Assembly: GCF_040529185.1 (NCBI RefSeq)
Contig: NZ_CP159510.1
Span: forward strand, 744,001-808,000
Reading direction: 5' to 3'
DNA: 64,000 nucleotides
Source: Sporolactobacillus sp. Y61
GTDB lineage: Bacteria; Bacillota; Bacilli; Bacillales; Sporolactobacillaceae
In this document: one piece after another, positions 44,489 through 52,926 of the stretch
How positions within the stretch are numbered: the stretch's first letter is position 1
Layout of the letters: each line of letters begins with the position of its first letter
Notes under the pieces: generated by a model
Told to the model about the DNA's origin: nothing
The model's database searches: none
The model's input: the letters and a program-made list of their open reading frames with translations, nothing else
Translations under genes and position numbers: made by a program

Positions 44489-45109
44489 GGAATGTGCTGA
44501 ATCATCGGAAAACGGCCTGCCTGTCAATATCGATCGTTTTTCCCGGGAAAAGAGAGCAATATATAGACTGCGACTAATCGCCCTGGAAAGTTTCATGACG
44601 AGGCTGAGTCGTGTGTTTTGCAGAACGGCATACTCCATATACCCGCTTAAGTTGACGATGCCGGTGATATTCATATCGCCGACGGGGGGAAGCTTCTTAT
44701 TTACTCCTGATCCGGGTCTGACAGGTCCTTCAGAAACACAGACTTTTCCTACATGATGCCGGTGGCCAAGGCAGGCATCGACAGCGATGATAAACGGATG
44801 ATCATGCATCGCCTGTACCTCCTCCATGGTATTCTGAAGATTGACGGCGTGTACCGGCTGATCGAGAGTGCCATATATATGTGTATTATTCAGAGTATAT
44901 TGCCGGAGATGCATCCCCACCAGCGGTCCCAAAGCATCCCCTGTTGAACGGTCCGTCCCGATGCAGACAATGACAATAGAATAAGCGTCCGCTTCTTTTG
45001 GCAGATGCCTGTTTATGGCGGAGACAAGAGAAACATGGGCATCGGGATGGATATAACAAAAAGCTTCCTGCCGGTTTTTCATGAATGCGCTGTTTGTTCT
45101 CAGATTCAT
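44483..45109 (-). CDS. yyaC: spore protease-like protein YyaC
   Basis: 208 residues. CIGTDRSTGDALGPLVG and AVDACLGHRHHVGKV match the YyaC/germination-protease-like fold, found near spo0J in spore formers. It converges on spo0J with a 6-nt overlap at the ends. It is probably sporulation-expressed, by analogy. Confidence 0.9.
   Translation of the reverse strand: MNLRTNSAFMKNRQEAFCYIHPDAHVSLVSAINRHLPKEADAYSIVIVCIGTDRSTGDALGPLVGMHLRQYTLNNTHIYGTLDQPVHAVNLQNTMEEVQAMHDHPFIIAVDACLGHRHHVGKVCVSEGPVRPGSGVNKKLPPVGDMNITGIVNLSGYMEYAVLQNTRLSLVMKLSRAISRSLYIALFSREKRSILTGRPFSDDSAHSL
44538..44551 (+). promoter_or_regulatory. candidate Noc-binding site (NBS)
   Basis: TTTTCCCGGGAAAA, a perfect palindrome matching 12 of 14 positions of the NBS consensus ATTTCCCGGGAAAT (core TTTCCCGGGAAA). 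It lies in the 3' part of yyaC, about 2 kb from noc. Chance occurrence is possible. Confidence 0.5.
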
Positions 45110-45224
45110 AGTTTTCGCTCCTTATTGGTGTAGTAAAGTATACGGCAGATTTTTAAAGCTTATACATGATCAATGAAAAAATTCAGCGGGTATCATTTTT
45201 TTAGAAAATAGGCTATACTATAAA

Positions 45225-45475
45225 TCGAAAACAATCAGGTGAAATCCCTGAATCTATATCAGACAATGAAGGAAAAGAGTATCCGGAAGAAGCATCCATA
45301 CAGAGAACCAGGAAGGGTGAGAACCTGGCTGGAGAGCACCGGAGAAGGCGTTCCTGAGTCTCGCTTCTCTTTTAGAGTGGGTGCTTTCATAGCATCAATT
45401 AGGGTGGAACCGCGTGAGCAGATAAAAGCTCTCGTCCCTGGGTCAGACTGGCCTTTGGATGAGAGCTTATTTATA
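45225..45475 (+). promoter_or_regulatory. T-box riboswitch, glycine (specifier GGC)
   Basis: T-box core AATTAGGGTGGAACCGCG at 45397-45414, followed by the terminator AAGCTCTCGTCC / GGATGAGAGCTT and a T-rich tail (45426-45475). The specifier loop reads GAAGGCG with codon GGC at 45347-45349, for glycine. It precedes the glycyl-tRNA synthetase gene. A -10 TATACT lies just upstream at 45214. Confidence 0.9.
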
Positions 45476-45498
45476 TTTGATGAAAAGGAGCAAAATAG

Positions 45499-46881
45499 AT
45501 GGCAGAATCAATGGAGCAAGTCGTTAAGCTGGCGAAACAGCGAGGCATCATTTTTCCAGGATCTGAAATTTACGGGGGCCTGGCAAACACCTGGGACTAC
45601 GGGCCGATTGGTGTGGAGCTGAAAAATAATGTAAAAAAGGCCTGGTGGAAAAAATTTGTACAGGAATCACCGTACAATGTTGGATTGGATGCCGCCATCC
45701 TGATGAATCCGAAAACGTGGGAAGCCTCAGGACATGTCAAAAACTTTAATGATCCAATGATTGACTGTAAGAATTGCAAATCCCGCTTCCGTGCGGATAA
45801 ACTGATTGAAGAATATATTCCAGCCGATAAGCTGCCCGGACCGGTTGACGGACTGGATTTTTCAACCATGGAACGATTGATTGAAGAACACAGCATCAAG
45901 TGTCCGGAATGCGGAGAACATGATTTTACACAAATCCGGCAGTTTAATCTGATGTTTAAGACCTTTCAGGGGGTAACCGAAACACAAAAAGATGAAATTT
46001 TTCTTCGTCCGGAAACGGCTCAGGGTATCTTTGTGAATTTTAAAAACGTCCAGCGAACCATGAGGAAAAAGATACCGTTTGGGATCGGACAGGTCGGCAA
46101 GGCGTTCAGAAATGAAATCACACCGGGTAACTTTACGTTCAGAACGCGTGAGTTTGAACAGATGGAACTGGAATTTTTCTGCAAACCGGGTGATGATAAA
46201 AAATGGTTTCAATATTGGCGTACGTTTGGCTATGAATGGGTGAAATCACTGAATGTTTCACCGGATCACCTCAGGCTGCGTGATCATGAAAAAGAGGAAC
46301 TGCCGCATTACAGTAATGCAACGACTGACATTGAATATCTCTTTCCGTTCGGTTGGGGAGAACTGTCGAGTCTGTCCTCACGCACGGATTATGACCTGCG
46401 CCGGCATATGGATGTTTCCGGAGAAGATCTTCATTACATTGACCAGAATAATAATGAAAGATACATTCCTTATGTCATTGAGCCTTCACTTGGTGCTGAC
46501 CGTGTGACGCTGGCTTTCCTTACTGAGGCCTATGAGGAGCAGGAAATTAATGATAAGGAGAGCCGGACCGTTCTCCATTTTCATCCGGCACTGGCCCCTT
46601 ATAAAGCAGCGGTTCTTCCTCTCTCGAAGAAGCTGGGTGAAAAAACCCGGGCCATTTATCAGCAGCTGGCGAAGGACTTCATGGTTGATTACGATGAGAC
46701 AGGTTCGATCGGTAAAAGGTATCGCCGGCAGGATGAGATCGGAACACCGTTCTGCGTCACCTATGACTTTGATTCACAGGAGGACGGTAAAGTGACGATA
46801 CGTGATCGTGACACAATGGAACAGGTGCGTCTGCCAATAGAAGATGTCGCCTCATTTATCAGTGAGAAAACAGCATTCTGA
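45499..46881 (+). CDS. glyS: glycyl-tRNA synthetase, single-chain type
   Basis: 460 residues, the alpha2-type enzyme rather than the GlyQ/GlyS heterotetramer of B. subtilis. It shows [16 protein letters not shown], the zinc-type CKNC..CPEC pairs, class II motif 2 ([20 protein letters not shown]) and motif 3 ([13 protein letters not shown]). It has a glycine T-box leader. Its position between yyaC and yyzM is not that of B. subtilis glyQS. Confidence 0.97.
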   Translation: MAESMEQVVKLAKQRGIIFPGSEIYGGLANTWDYGPIGVELKNNVKKAWWKKFVQESPYNVGLDAAILMNPKTWEASGHVKNFNDPMIDCKNCKSRFRADKLIEEYIPADKLPGPVDGLDFSTMERLIEEHSIKCPECGEHDFTQIRQFNLMFKTFQGVTETQKDEIFLRPETAQGIFVNFKNVQRTMRKKIPFGIGQVGKAFRNEITPGNFTFRTREFEQMELEFFCKPGDDKKWFQYWRTFGYEWVKSLNVSPDHLRLRDHEKEELPHYSNATTDIEYLFPFGWGELSSLSSRTDYDLRRHMDVSGEDLHYIDQNNNERYIPYVIEPSLGADRVTLAFLTEAYEEQEINDKESRTVLHFHPALAPYKAAVLPLSKKLGEKTRAIYQQLAKDFMVDYDETGSIGKRYRRQDEIGTPFCVTYDFDSQEDGKVTIRDRDTMEQVRLPIEDVASFISEKTAF

Positions 46882-46918
46882 AACAGGAGAAATCCTGTAT
46901 CCGAGGAGGAATGAATTT

Positions 46919-47158
46919 ATGGCCAAACCGAGGATAGCGTTCGATCTGAATGATATAGTTGAAATGAAGAAGGTACACCCTTGCGGAGAGAACCGATGGA
47001 AAGTCATCCGCATGGGTGCAGATATACGCATTAAATGCCTGGGGTGCGGGCACAGTGTGATGATGCCCAGAGCAGAGTTTCAGAAAAAGATTAAAAAAGT
47101 TTTGGAACACGGAGCCGATGAAAATCAGAAAAATGCAGATGAATCCTCATTTTTATGA
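46919..47158 (+). CDS. yyzM: DUF951 family protein (YyzM-like)
   Basis: 79 residues from ATG at 46919 after GAGGAGGAA. IVEMKKVHPCGENRWKVIRM and IKCLGCGHSVMMPR are the DUF951 signature; a Cys-x2-Cys pair plus an upstream Cys suggests a zinc ribbon. Function unknown. It lies upstream of ychF as in other bacilli. Confidence 0.9.
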   Translation: MAKPRIAFDLNDIVEMKKVHPCGENRWKVIRMGADIRIKCLGCGHSVMMPRAEFQKKIKKVLEHGADENQKNADESSFL

Positions 47159-47273
47159 AGAACCGGCTGGACTTTCAGGCAGGGTCTGTACTTGATGAGG
47201 ACCGTGCAATGGTCAGAAACAGACGAACGTGATTAATGAAACAAGGATCTTGTGATCCGGGGAGTGACTATTC

Positions 47274-48374
47274 ATGAGTTTGACAACAGGAATCGTCGGC
47301 CTGCCGAATGTTGGCAAATCAACATTGTTTAATGCCATTACACAGGCGGGTGCGGAGATGGCGAATTATCCATTTTGTACCATTGAACCGAATGTCGGGA
47401 TTGTGAGTGTACCGGATAACCGGCTGGATCAGCTTACGGAAATGTATCATCCGAAACGTACAGTTCCAACAACATTTGAGTTTACTGATATTGCAGGGCT
47501 GGTGAAGGGTGCCAGCAAAGGTGAAGGACTCGGCAATCAGTTTCTGGCGAATATCCGTCAGGTTGATGCCATCTCTCACGTTGTTCGCTGCTTTGATGAT
47601 AAAAATATTACACATGTAACCGGCAAGATCGATCCGATTGATGATATAGAAACAATCAATCTCGAATTAATTCTGGCGGATCTGGAACAGATTACTAAGC
47701 GTCTTGACCGGGTCCAGAAACTTGCAAATCAGAAAGAGAAGCAGGCGATCATTGAATTATCCGCTTTGAATAAGCTGAAAGCGGCTTTTGATGCGGGGAA
47801 GCCGGCCCGTCACGTTGATTTAACGGACGAAGAGGAAGCAGCTATTAAGCCATTTAACCTGCTGACCAGAAAACCTGTTCTGTATGTCGCAAATATCTCA
47901 GAAGACGATGTGGCGAAACCAGACGAGAATCCTCATGTCCGGGCAGTCAAAGATTATGCAGAAAAAGACGGTGCTGAAGTCATTGCTATTTCAGCCCGTA
48001 TTGAATCGGAAATCGCCGAGCTGGATCCCGATGAAAAACAGGCTTTTCTTCAGGATCTGGGGCTTAAAACTTCCGGCCTTGACCGACTGATTGCGAAATC
48101 TTATCAGCTGCTGGGGCTGGCGACTTACTTTACAGCGGGCGAAAAGGAAGTACGTGCCTGGACGTTCAGAAGGGGAACAAAAGCGCCACAGGCCGCAGGA
48201 ATCATTCATTCGGACTTTGAACGGGGATTTATCCGCGCGGAGATCGTTTCATATGATGATCTGATTTCAGCCGGATCGGAAACGGCAGCAAGAGAACAGG
48301 GACACCTGCGCCTGGAAGGCAAGGATTATGTGATGCAGGACGGCGATATCGTCAACTTCAGATTTAATGTCTGA
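47274..48374 (+). CDS. ychF: redox-regulated ATPase YchF
   Basis: 366 residues. Walker A GLPNVGKSTLFNAI, switch region DIAGLVKGASKGEGLGNQFL, the ATP-specifying NISEDD in place of NKxD, and a TGS domain (FTAGEKEVRAWTFRRGTKA). An Obg-type ATPase linked to ribosome function and stress. Ends with VNFRFNV. Confidence 0.97.
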   Translation: MSLTTGIVGLPNVGKSTLFNAITQAGAEMANYPFCTIEPNVGIVSVPDNRLDQLTEMYHPKRTVPTTFEFTDIAGLVKGASKGEGLGNQFLANIRQVDAISHVVRCFDDKNITHVTGKIDPIDDIETINLELILADLEQITKRLDRVQKLANQKEKQAIIELSALNKLKAAFDAGKPARHVDLTDEEEAAIKPFNLLTRKPVLYVANISEDDVAKPDENPHVRAVKDYAEKDGAEVIAISARIESEIAELDPDEKQAFLQDLGLKTSGLDRLIAKSYQLLGLATYFTAGEKEVRAWTFRRGTKAPQAAGIIHSDFERGFIRAEIVSYDDLISAGSETAAREQGHLRLEGKDYVMQDGDIVNFRFNV

Positions 48375-49035
48375 AGTAGCGCGTGGCGATTCGGGAAAAG
48401 GATCAGAAAGACCGTGGCCTTACTGGATACGTATGAAAGCCAGCTGGATGAGGATGAGCGGATCAAACAGGTGGAGAAACTCTGAACGTACCTGACGCGG
48501 TACTGAGAGCACCTGTTTGGCTGACGTGAAGTGCTGACTCAGGAGGGGTAAGCGCAGTGCGCCGGCCATCTGGCGGGTGTACATTTTCAGAAAGTTTCAT
48601 CTTCTGTCTGATGCGAGATTCCGAGAAAACCCTGACACATGCCTTCCTTCTCGAGCAAAAAGGTAACAACGAAAACAGGATCTGCTGCCGCTATCGGCTG
48701 ACCGACGACGACAGAACGTCCGGCAGGCATCTGTGAAAATGCTGAATGAAGAAAGTGCGTCTTATCCGATGGACTTTCGGATGATTCAGCCGTTGAAAAA
48801 TATCTCATGTTTTCCGGAAATGCGTCTCAAAAAACAGGCGGCGGGCATTCAGTTCCCCAGCGCGCTTTATGGTTGTGTGTCCGTCGGGCCTTGCGCCTTT
48901 ATGTAAGCCGCCTGATCCGGTTCCGATTGCAAGGGAGGCATAACAAACAATCAACGTAGTCTGCATGACTGAATTCTGTGATACGGAAACCTTTTCCACT
49001 GTGCTTTTCACAATCAATCTGGGAGGAGCTGAGGC
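48375..49035. other. gene-free stretch of about 660 bp
   Basis: Several short frames on both strands but none with a ribosome site or family likeness. A plus-strand segment ends YESQLDEDERIKQVEKL before a stop at 48485, and minus-strand frames abut at 48805-48808. It may be a decayed gene. The last 50 bp hold the ribosome site of the next gene. Confidence 0.4.
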
Positions 49036-49638
49036 ATGGTGATGTCGACGATTCTGTCGGCCGTTTTTTCTTTTATCGCGACAAGCATCGATTACGTGAT
49101 TATATTAGTCGTCCTTTTTTCGGAATTTAAGAAGAAAAAAGGCGCGACAAGAGACATCGCGCTCGGACAATATGCAGGAATTACTGTTTTACTTGTGGTC
49201 AGCGTGCTGGCGGCATTCGGCCTCGCTTATGTGCCGCAGCGATGGGTCGGCCTGCTCGGCTTCGTGCCGATGTATCTGGGGCTGAAAGTCTGGTTCGGCG
49301 GCGGGGAAGACGACGAAGGCGAAGAAGAGGAAATCATTGAATCAAGCCATAGATTCAGCAAACTGGCTCTGAGTGTTACCGCCATCTCACTGGCAGCGGG
49401 CGGCGATAATCTCGGGGTATATATTCCGCTATTTACCACTTTAAATTTGTTTGATCTCGTTCTTACTATTGTGATCTATTATCTGATGGCGGCAGTTCTG
49501 CTTGCCTTCAGCCGCAGCCTGACCGCGATCAGAGGCGTTTCAGAAACTGTTGAAAAATATGAAAAGTTCATCGTTCCGGTCGTTTTCGTCGCACTCGGGT
49601 TCATGATCCTGTTCGAAAACGGGACGCTCGTTCTCTGA
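49036..49638 (+). CDS. CadD-family cadmium/cation resistance transporter
   Basis: 200 residues with about five membrane segments and an acidic central loop (GEDDEGEEEEIIESSH, about 91-106). SFIATSIDYVIILVVLF and VTAISLAAGGDNLGVYIPLF carry the family Asp residues near the membrane. GGGAGGAG precedes ATG. The substrate is inferred from family (cadmium or related cations). It lies alone, facing the permease gene. Confidence 0.85.
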   Translation: MVMSTILSAVFSFIATSIDYVIILVVLFSEFKKKKGATRDIALGQYAGITVLLVVSVLAAFGLAYVPQRWVGLLGFVPMYLGLKVWFGGGEDDEGEEEEIIESSHRFSKLALSVTAISLAAGGDNLGVYIPLFTTLNLFDLVLTIVIYYLMAAVLLAFSRSLTAIRGVSETVEKYEKFIVPVVFVALGFMILFENGTLVL

Positions 49639-49920
49639 CACCGGGTCAACTTTTTTAGCAGACCAATAACAGATCCGCTGCTGTTTCCATCCGTGCCCGT
49701 TTTTACCAGTTTAAGAAAGCGGATACTCGATGAAGCGCGGCGAAAATAAGCATCGATCTGTTGTTGCAAGGTCGGGGACAGACCGAAAAAGAAAAGACAT
49801 TGCCGGTTGCGATCCGATGTTTATCGGCGGCTGATTTTTAACTGCTTATTTTCATACAATAGAGCGATTGCTGGCATCCGTCGTTCTGCTTACGCCAGCG
49901 CTACGACCCCGTCCTTTCTT
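49639..49920. other. convergent intergenic DNA
   Basis: Nothing certain. On the minus strand a 40-codon open segment with LQQQIDAYFRRASSSIRFLK has natural-looking codons but no start or ribosome site; it could be a gene scrap. Confidence 0.35.
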
Positions 49921-51186
49921 TTAATGTTCTTTTTTCCGGATGGAAGAGGCAGGATGCCTGGCATGTACTGTGCGAAGCCATGTCCAGACGGTCATTCCGA
50001 CGATTGCGACGAGCACCCATTTAGCTGTGAAGATCAGCAGTGACAGAAGGCCGATACCAAGAAAAACAGAGCTCCATCGTATCCATTTTTCCTCCAGAAG
50101 GCGAAAAGCTGCCACAAGGCCGAGAAAAGCATTGCCGAGAAAAAATGTGTTGGCGATGGCGATGATCTGAACGAGGGTGATCAGCCGCAACTCGGCCAGC
50201 AGAAAAACTGTCAGGTGGACGGAGAACATAACGCTGAGCGCGGCAACGGGTACACCTTTTTTATTCCGATAAGCAAGAGGCGCCGGAAAGATACCTTTGT
50301 CGGCTTGAGCAGCGATAAGCCGGGAGACGCCGCCGATGACCATTATAACGGTGCTCAAACATAACGCGGCCGTGATCAGGGCGATCAACGGTTTTGCCTG
50401 GGAGCCGAAAAGAGAGCTAAGAATGAGATCCAGTTTTCCGCTGACGGGGACATGAAGCTTTTCCGGATCCACCCACTGCACAGCCGCCGCGACGGTCAGC
50501 GAGACAACGGCGATAACAAGACAGCTAAATATAATTGCCCGGTGAATCGTTTTTTTCGGCTGTCTGACTTCTCCGGTGTAGTTGCCGATAACCTCCCATC
50601 CGACAAGGCACCAGAACAGGAGTAGCAGGCTGTAGCCAAAAGCCGGCAGCTGGAACGGCGTCGAAAAGTCGATGCGTCCGCGGGCAACAAGCAGGGAATG
50701 GAGGGCACCGCTGACGAGGAGTAAAGTAATCGAACTGGACAGGATCAGCGAAAGCCTGCCCAGCGACGCGATGCTCATCGAAACAGCCGCATAGACAAGC
50801 ATCAGCAACGCCAATAAGATAAAGGGACTGTCTTTCCCAGTCCACAGGCTGAGATAATCGGAAGCGGTGCTCAGCACGGCAATCGGCCCAAGACATACCG
50901 CGATGATCAGAAACATGGCGCCGAGATTTCGAAACGGTTTGCCGAGCGCCTGTTCGACGGCTTGCGCCGCCCCTGAATCACCTGGAAACCGAATGTACAA
51001 TCTGCCAAACACGGCAGCAAACACAAAACTGACGATCATCGTCAGAAGCCAGGCTACGAGCGCGTAATCTCCGATCGTCCGGAAGATCAGCGGTGGAAGA
51101 ATGATGATGCCGGATCCGAGAATCGGACCGATGATCAGTCCGCTCAGCAGGATCGGGCCGATTTTTTTCTTCCGCATGTCTTTCAT
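49921..51186 (-). CDS. amino-acid permease, APC family
   Basis: 421 residues, about 12 membrane segments. The consensus first helix reads LIIGPILGSGIIILPP, with the broken-helix Gly-rich signature; GWEVIGNYTGEVRQPKK is typical of APC transporters. Substrate unknown. It is divergent from a LysR gene 138 bp away, so that regulator probably controls it. Confidence 0.85.
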   Translation of the reverse strand: MKDMRKKKIGPILLSGLIIGPILGSGIIILPPLIFRTIGDYALVAWLLTMIVSFVFAAVFGRLYIRFPGDSGAAQAVEQALGKPFRNLGAMFLIIAVCLGPIAVLSTASDYLSLWTGKDSPFILLALLMLVYAAVSMSIASLGRLSLILSSSITLLLVSGALHSLLVARGRIDFSTPFQLPAFGYSLLLLFWCLVGWEVIGNYTGEVRQPKKTIHRAIIFSCLVIAVVSLTVAAAVQWVDPEKLHVPVSGKLDLILSSLFGSQAKPLIALITAALCLSTVIMVIGGVSRLIAAQADKGIFPAPLAYRNKKGVPVAALSVMFSVHLTVFLLAELRLITLVQIIAIANTFFLGNAFLGLVAAFRLLEEKWIRWSSVFLGIGLLSLLIFTAKWVLVAIVGMTVWTWLRTVHARHPASSIRKKEH

Positions 51187-51263
51187 CCCCCCTGTTTTTT
51201 CTTGAACCTTTTCATCTTTCGCAATATATTAAGTGTAACAGTGGTTTTTCAATCGGTAAAACG

Positions 51264-51294
51264 GATAATTTCGAATAAAACGATCGATAATTTC
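51264..51294 (+). promoter_or_regulatory. possible LysR operator: direct repeat
   Basis: Two copies of GATAATTTC at 51264-51272 and 51286-51294, spaced 22 bp apart (two helical turns), between the divergent permease and LysR genes. The flanking AATAAAACGATCG is also AT-rich, a usual LysR setting. Confidence 0.45.
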
Positions 51295-51324
51295 AATGAA
51301 ACAAGCGGAAGGAGGATTCATCAC

Positions 51325-52269
51325 GTGGAGATACGCCAGCTGCAGACGTTTATCACGGTAACCGACGTCAGGGGATTCAGCCGGGCTGCCGACAGCCTTG
51401 GCTACGCACAGTCAAGCATAACGGCACAAATACAGGGGCTGGAAGCGGAGATCGGGATACCTTTGTTTAACCGGCTCGGTAAAAAAATTACACTGACTGA
51501 AGCAGGAAAGCGGCTGCTCCCTTATGCCCGCCAAATCGTTGCGCTGCACGATTCGGCTCTGGCACAGACAAAAGAAAGCGGCATTCCGTCCGGAAAGATC
51601 GTGATCGGAGCCCCGGAATCACTCGCTGCTTATCGACTGCCCGCGGTGATTGACGCGTACCGCAGGCGCTATCCCCATGTGAAAATCATTTTGAAGCCGG
51701 GGATGTGCCAGCAACTGAGAGAGGAAGCAAAAAATGGTGAACTGGATGTTGCCTTTCTCCTGCAGGAAGAAGCGACGTTTCCCGATCTTCACACGGAAGT
51801 GCTCGTTCGCGAACCGATGGTGCTGATTGCCCCGCCACAGCATCCGTTAACGAAATCGGCGCGGCTCCGGCCAGCCGATCTCCAGGAAGAGCCCATTCTT
51901 TCAACGGAGCCGGGTTGCCGCTATCGGGAGTTGTTTGAAAGTTACATGAACCGGTGCGGAACGCCTGTCAGGACCGATCTGGAATTCTGGAATATCGAAG
52001 CAATCAAACAGTGTGTCATGTGCGGACTCGGCATTGCGTACTTGCCCTATGTAACGGTGAAATCAGAAATCAGGCAAAACAGACTGGTCGTTCTGCCGTG
52101 GCAGGACGATATCGTTCCGGTTGCGACCCAGCTCGTCTATCATCAATCAAAGTGGCTGTCCTCTGCCCTGCAGGCGTTTCTCCGGATGCTGCGTGTAAAT
52201 GCACAGATGTGGCGGGAAGAAGTTGCCGATTTCGATCCGACCGGTTCACTGAGTAAAGGCAGTGGCTGA
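51325..52269 (+). CDS. LysR-family transcriptional regulator
   Basis: 314 residues from GTG at 51325 with GGAGGATT upstream; the longer frame starting at 51202 reads through intergenic DNA. The N-terminal winged helix (EIRQLQTFITVTDVRGFSRAADSLGYAQSSITAQIQ, given here in part) and effector-binding domain (PEPLVLI-type segment MVLIAPPQHPL) are typical. Likely target is the adjacent permease gene. Confidence 0.88.
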   Translation: MEIRQLQTFITVTDVRGFSRAADSLGYAQSSITAQIQGLEAEIGIPLFNRLGKKITLTEAGKRLLPYARQIVALHDSALAQTKESGIPSGKIVIGAPESLAAYRLPAVIDAYRRRYPHVKIILKPGMCQQLREEAKNGELDVAFLLQEEATFPDLHTEVLVREPMVLIAPPQHPLTKSARLRPADLQEEPILSTEPGCRYRELFESYMNRCGTPVRTDLEFWNIEAIKQCVMCGLGIAYLPYVTVKSEIRQNRLVVLPWQDDIVPVATQLVYHQSKWLSSALQAFLRMLRVNAQMWREEVADFDPTGSLSKGSG

Positions 52270-52444
52270 TTCGTTCCGGACGAATACCTCATCCATAGTG
52301 GCAAGCATCGAGATGATCGCCATGAGTAACAGAAAGCACGTAAAAAGCGACGACAAAATGAGATATGAAAGGCTGTACCGTTTACAGCAAGACAACACAA
52401 CGATGAGAATACCCGGCACGACAGAATCGGCCGCCCAATTTTTC

Positions 52445-52473
52445 TTGCATTGAAAGATAAAGTATGCTATCAT
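52445..52473 (+). promoter_or_regulatory. rpsF operon promoter
   Basis: TTGCAT, 17-bp spacer, TATCAT with a TG extension. The start near 52480 gives a leader of about 65 nt before rpsF. Confidence 0.7.
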
Positions 52474-52479
52474 TTTAAT

Positions 52480-52540
52480 CTATGAGTGAGTAAACTTGCT
52501 CTCTGCTCCGTTGAGGGGCCGCTTAGTCCAAAGGGAGGTG
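52480..52540 (+). promoter_or_regulatory. possible S6:S18 autoregulatory leader
   Basis: The short leader contains two CCG motifs (CTCCGTTGAGGGGCCGC). A conserved CCG-bearing hairpin that binds the S6-S18 complex is known in rpsF leaders; this is at the right place, but I did not derive its fold. Confidence 0.35.
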
Positions 52541-52546
52541 AAAATC

Positions 52547-52765
52547 GTGCGCAAATATGAAATACTGTACATCCTGCGTCCGGATTTGGAAGACGATCAG
52601 GAAAAAGCCGTTAAGGAAAAGGTTGCTTCCATCCTGACGGATAATGGCGCCGAAATCAATGATGTCAAGGAAATGGGCAAACGCCGACTGGCCTATGAGA
52701 TCAATGATTATAATACCGGTGTCTATGTTGATTTGTTTGTAACAGCCGACAATAAAGCAACCTAG
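52547..52765 (+). pseudogene. rpsF: 30S ribosomal protein S6, 5' part, cut by an IS element
   Basis: From GTG at 52547 (GGGAGGTGAAAATC upstream) this reads MRKYEILYILRPDLEDDQEK through EMGKRRLAYEINDYNTGVYV to VTADNKA, 71 correct residues of about 101. The last genuine rpsF base is 52760; one IS-encoded codon (Thr) and a stop follow. The removed C-terminus includes most of strand 4 and the S18-contact tail. The missing part lies beyond the IS at 54471-54568 and rejoins perfectly in frame if the IS and one duplicated copy are removed. A truncated S6 is unlikely to fold or bind S18 normally. Confidence 0.95.
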
Positions 52766-52828
52766 AATATTCATGGCCCGCGGTATGAACTTTACTTGTC
52801 GTTGAGCCACCAAGGTTTACAGCGATTT

Positions 52829-52856
52829 TCACTTTTCACCTGAAAAGTGAAAAAAG
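52829..52856 (+). repeat. hairpin upstream of the transposase gene
   Basis: CACTTTTCA / TGAAAAGTG arms with a tiny loop (positions about 52831-52850), inside the IS left end. It may limit read-through transcription into the transposase gene, a common guard against host promoters. Confidence 0.5.
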
Positions 52857-52926
52857 GAAATGAAAAAGGAGCTCATTCCTTGTATGATTAAGTTAAGCGA
52901 AAACAAACATACAGGGGGCTCCTCAT

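Noticed and set aside
45239..45622. 127-codon plus-strand frame before glyS
   Set aside because: It reads through the T-box RNA, including its terminator, and into the first codons of glyS in another frame.
52246..52473. 75-codon minus-strand frame with hydrophobic residues
   Set aside because: No ribosome site, and it overlaps the rpsF promoter and the LysR 3' end; hydrophobicity probably comes from the complement of polar codons.
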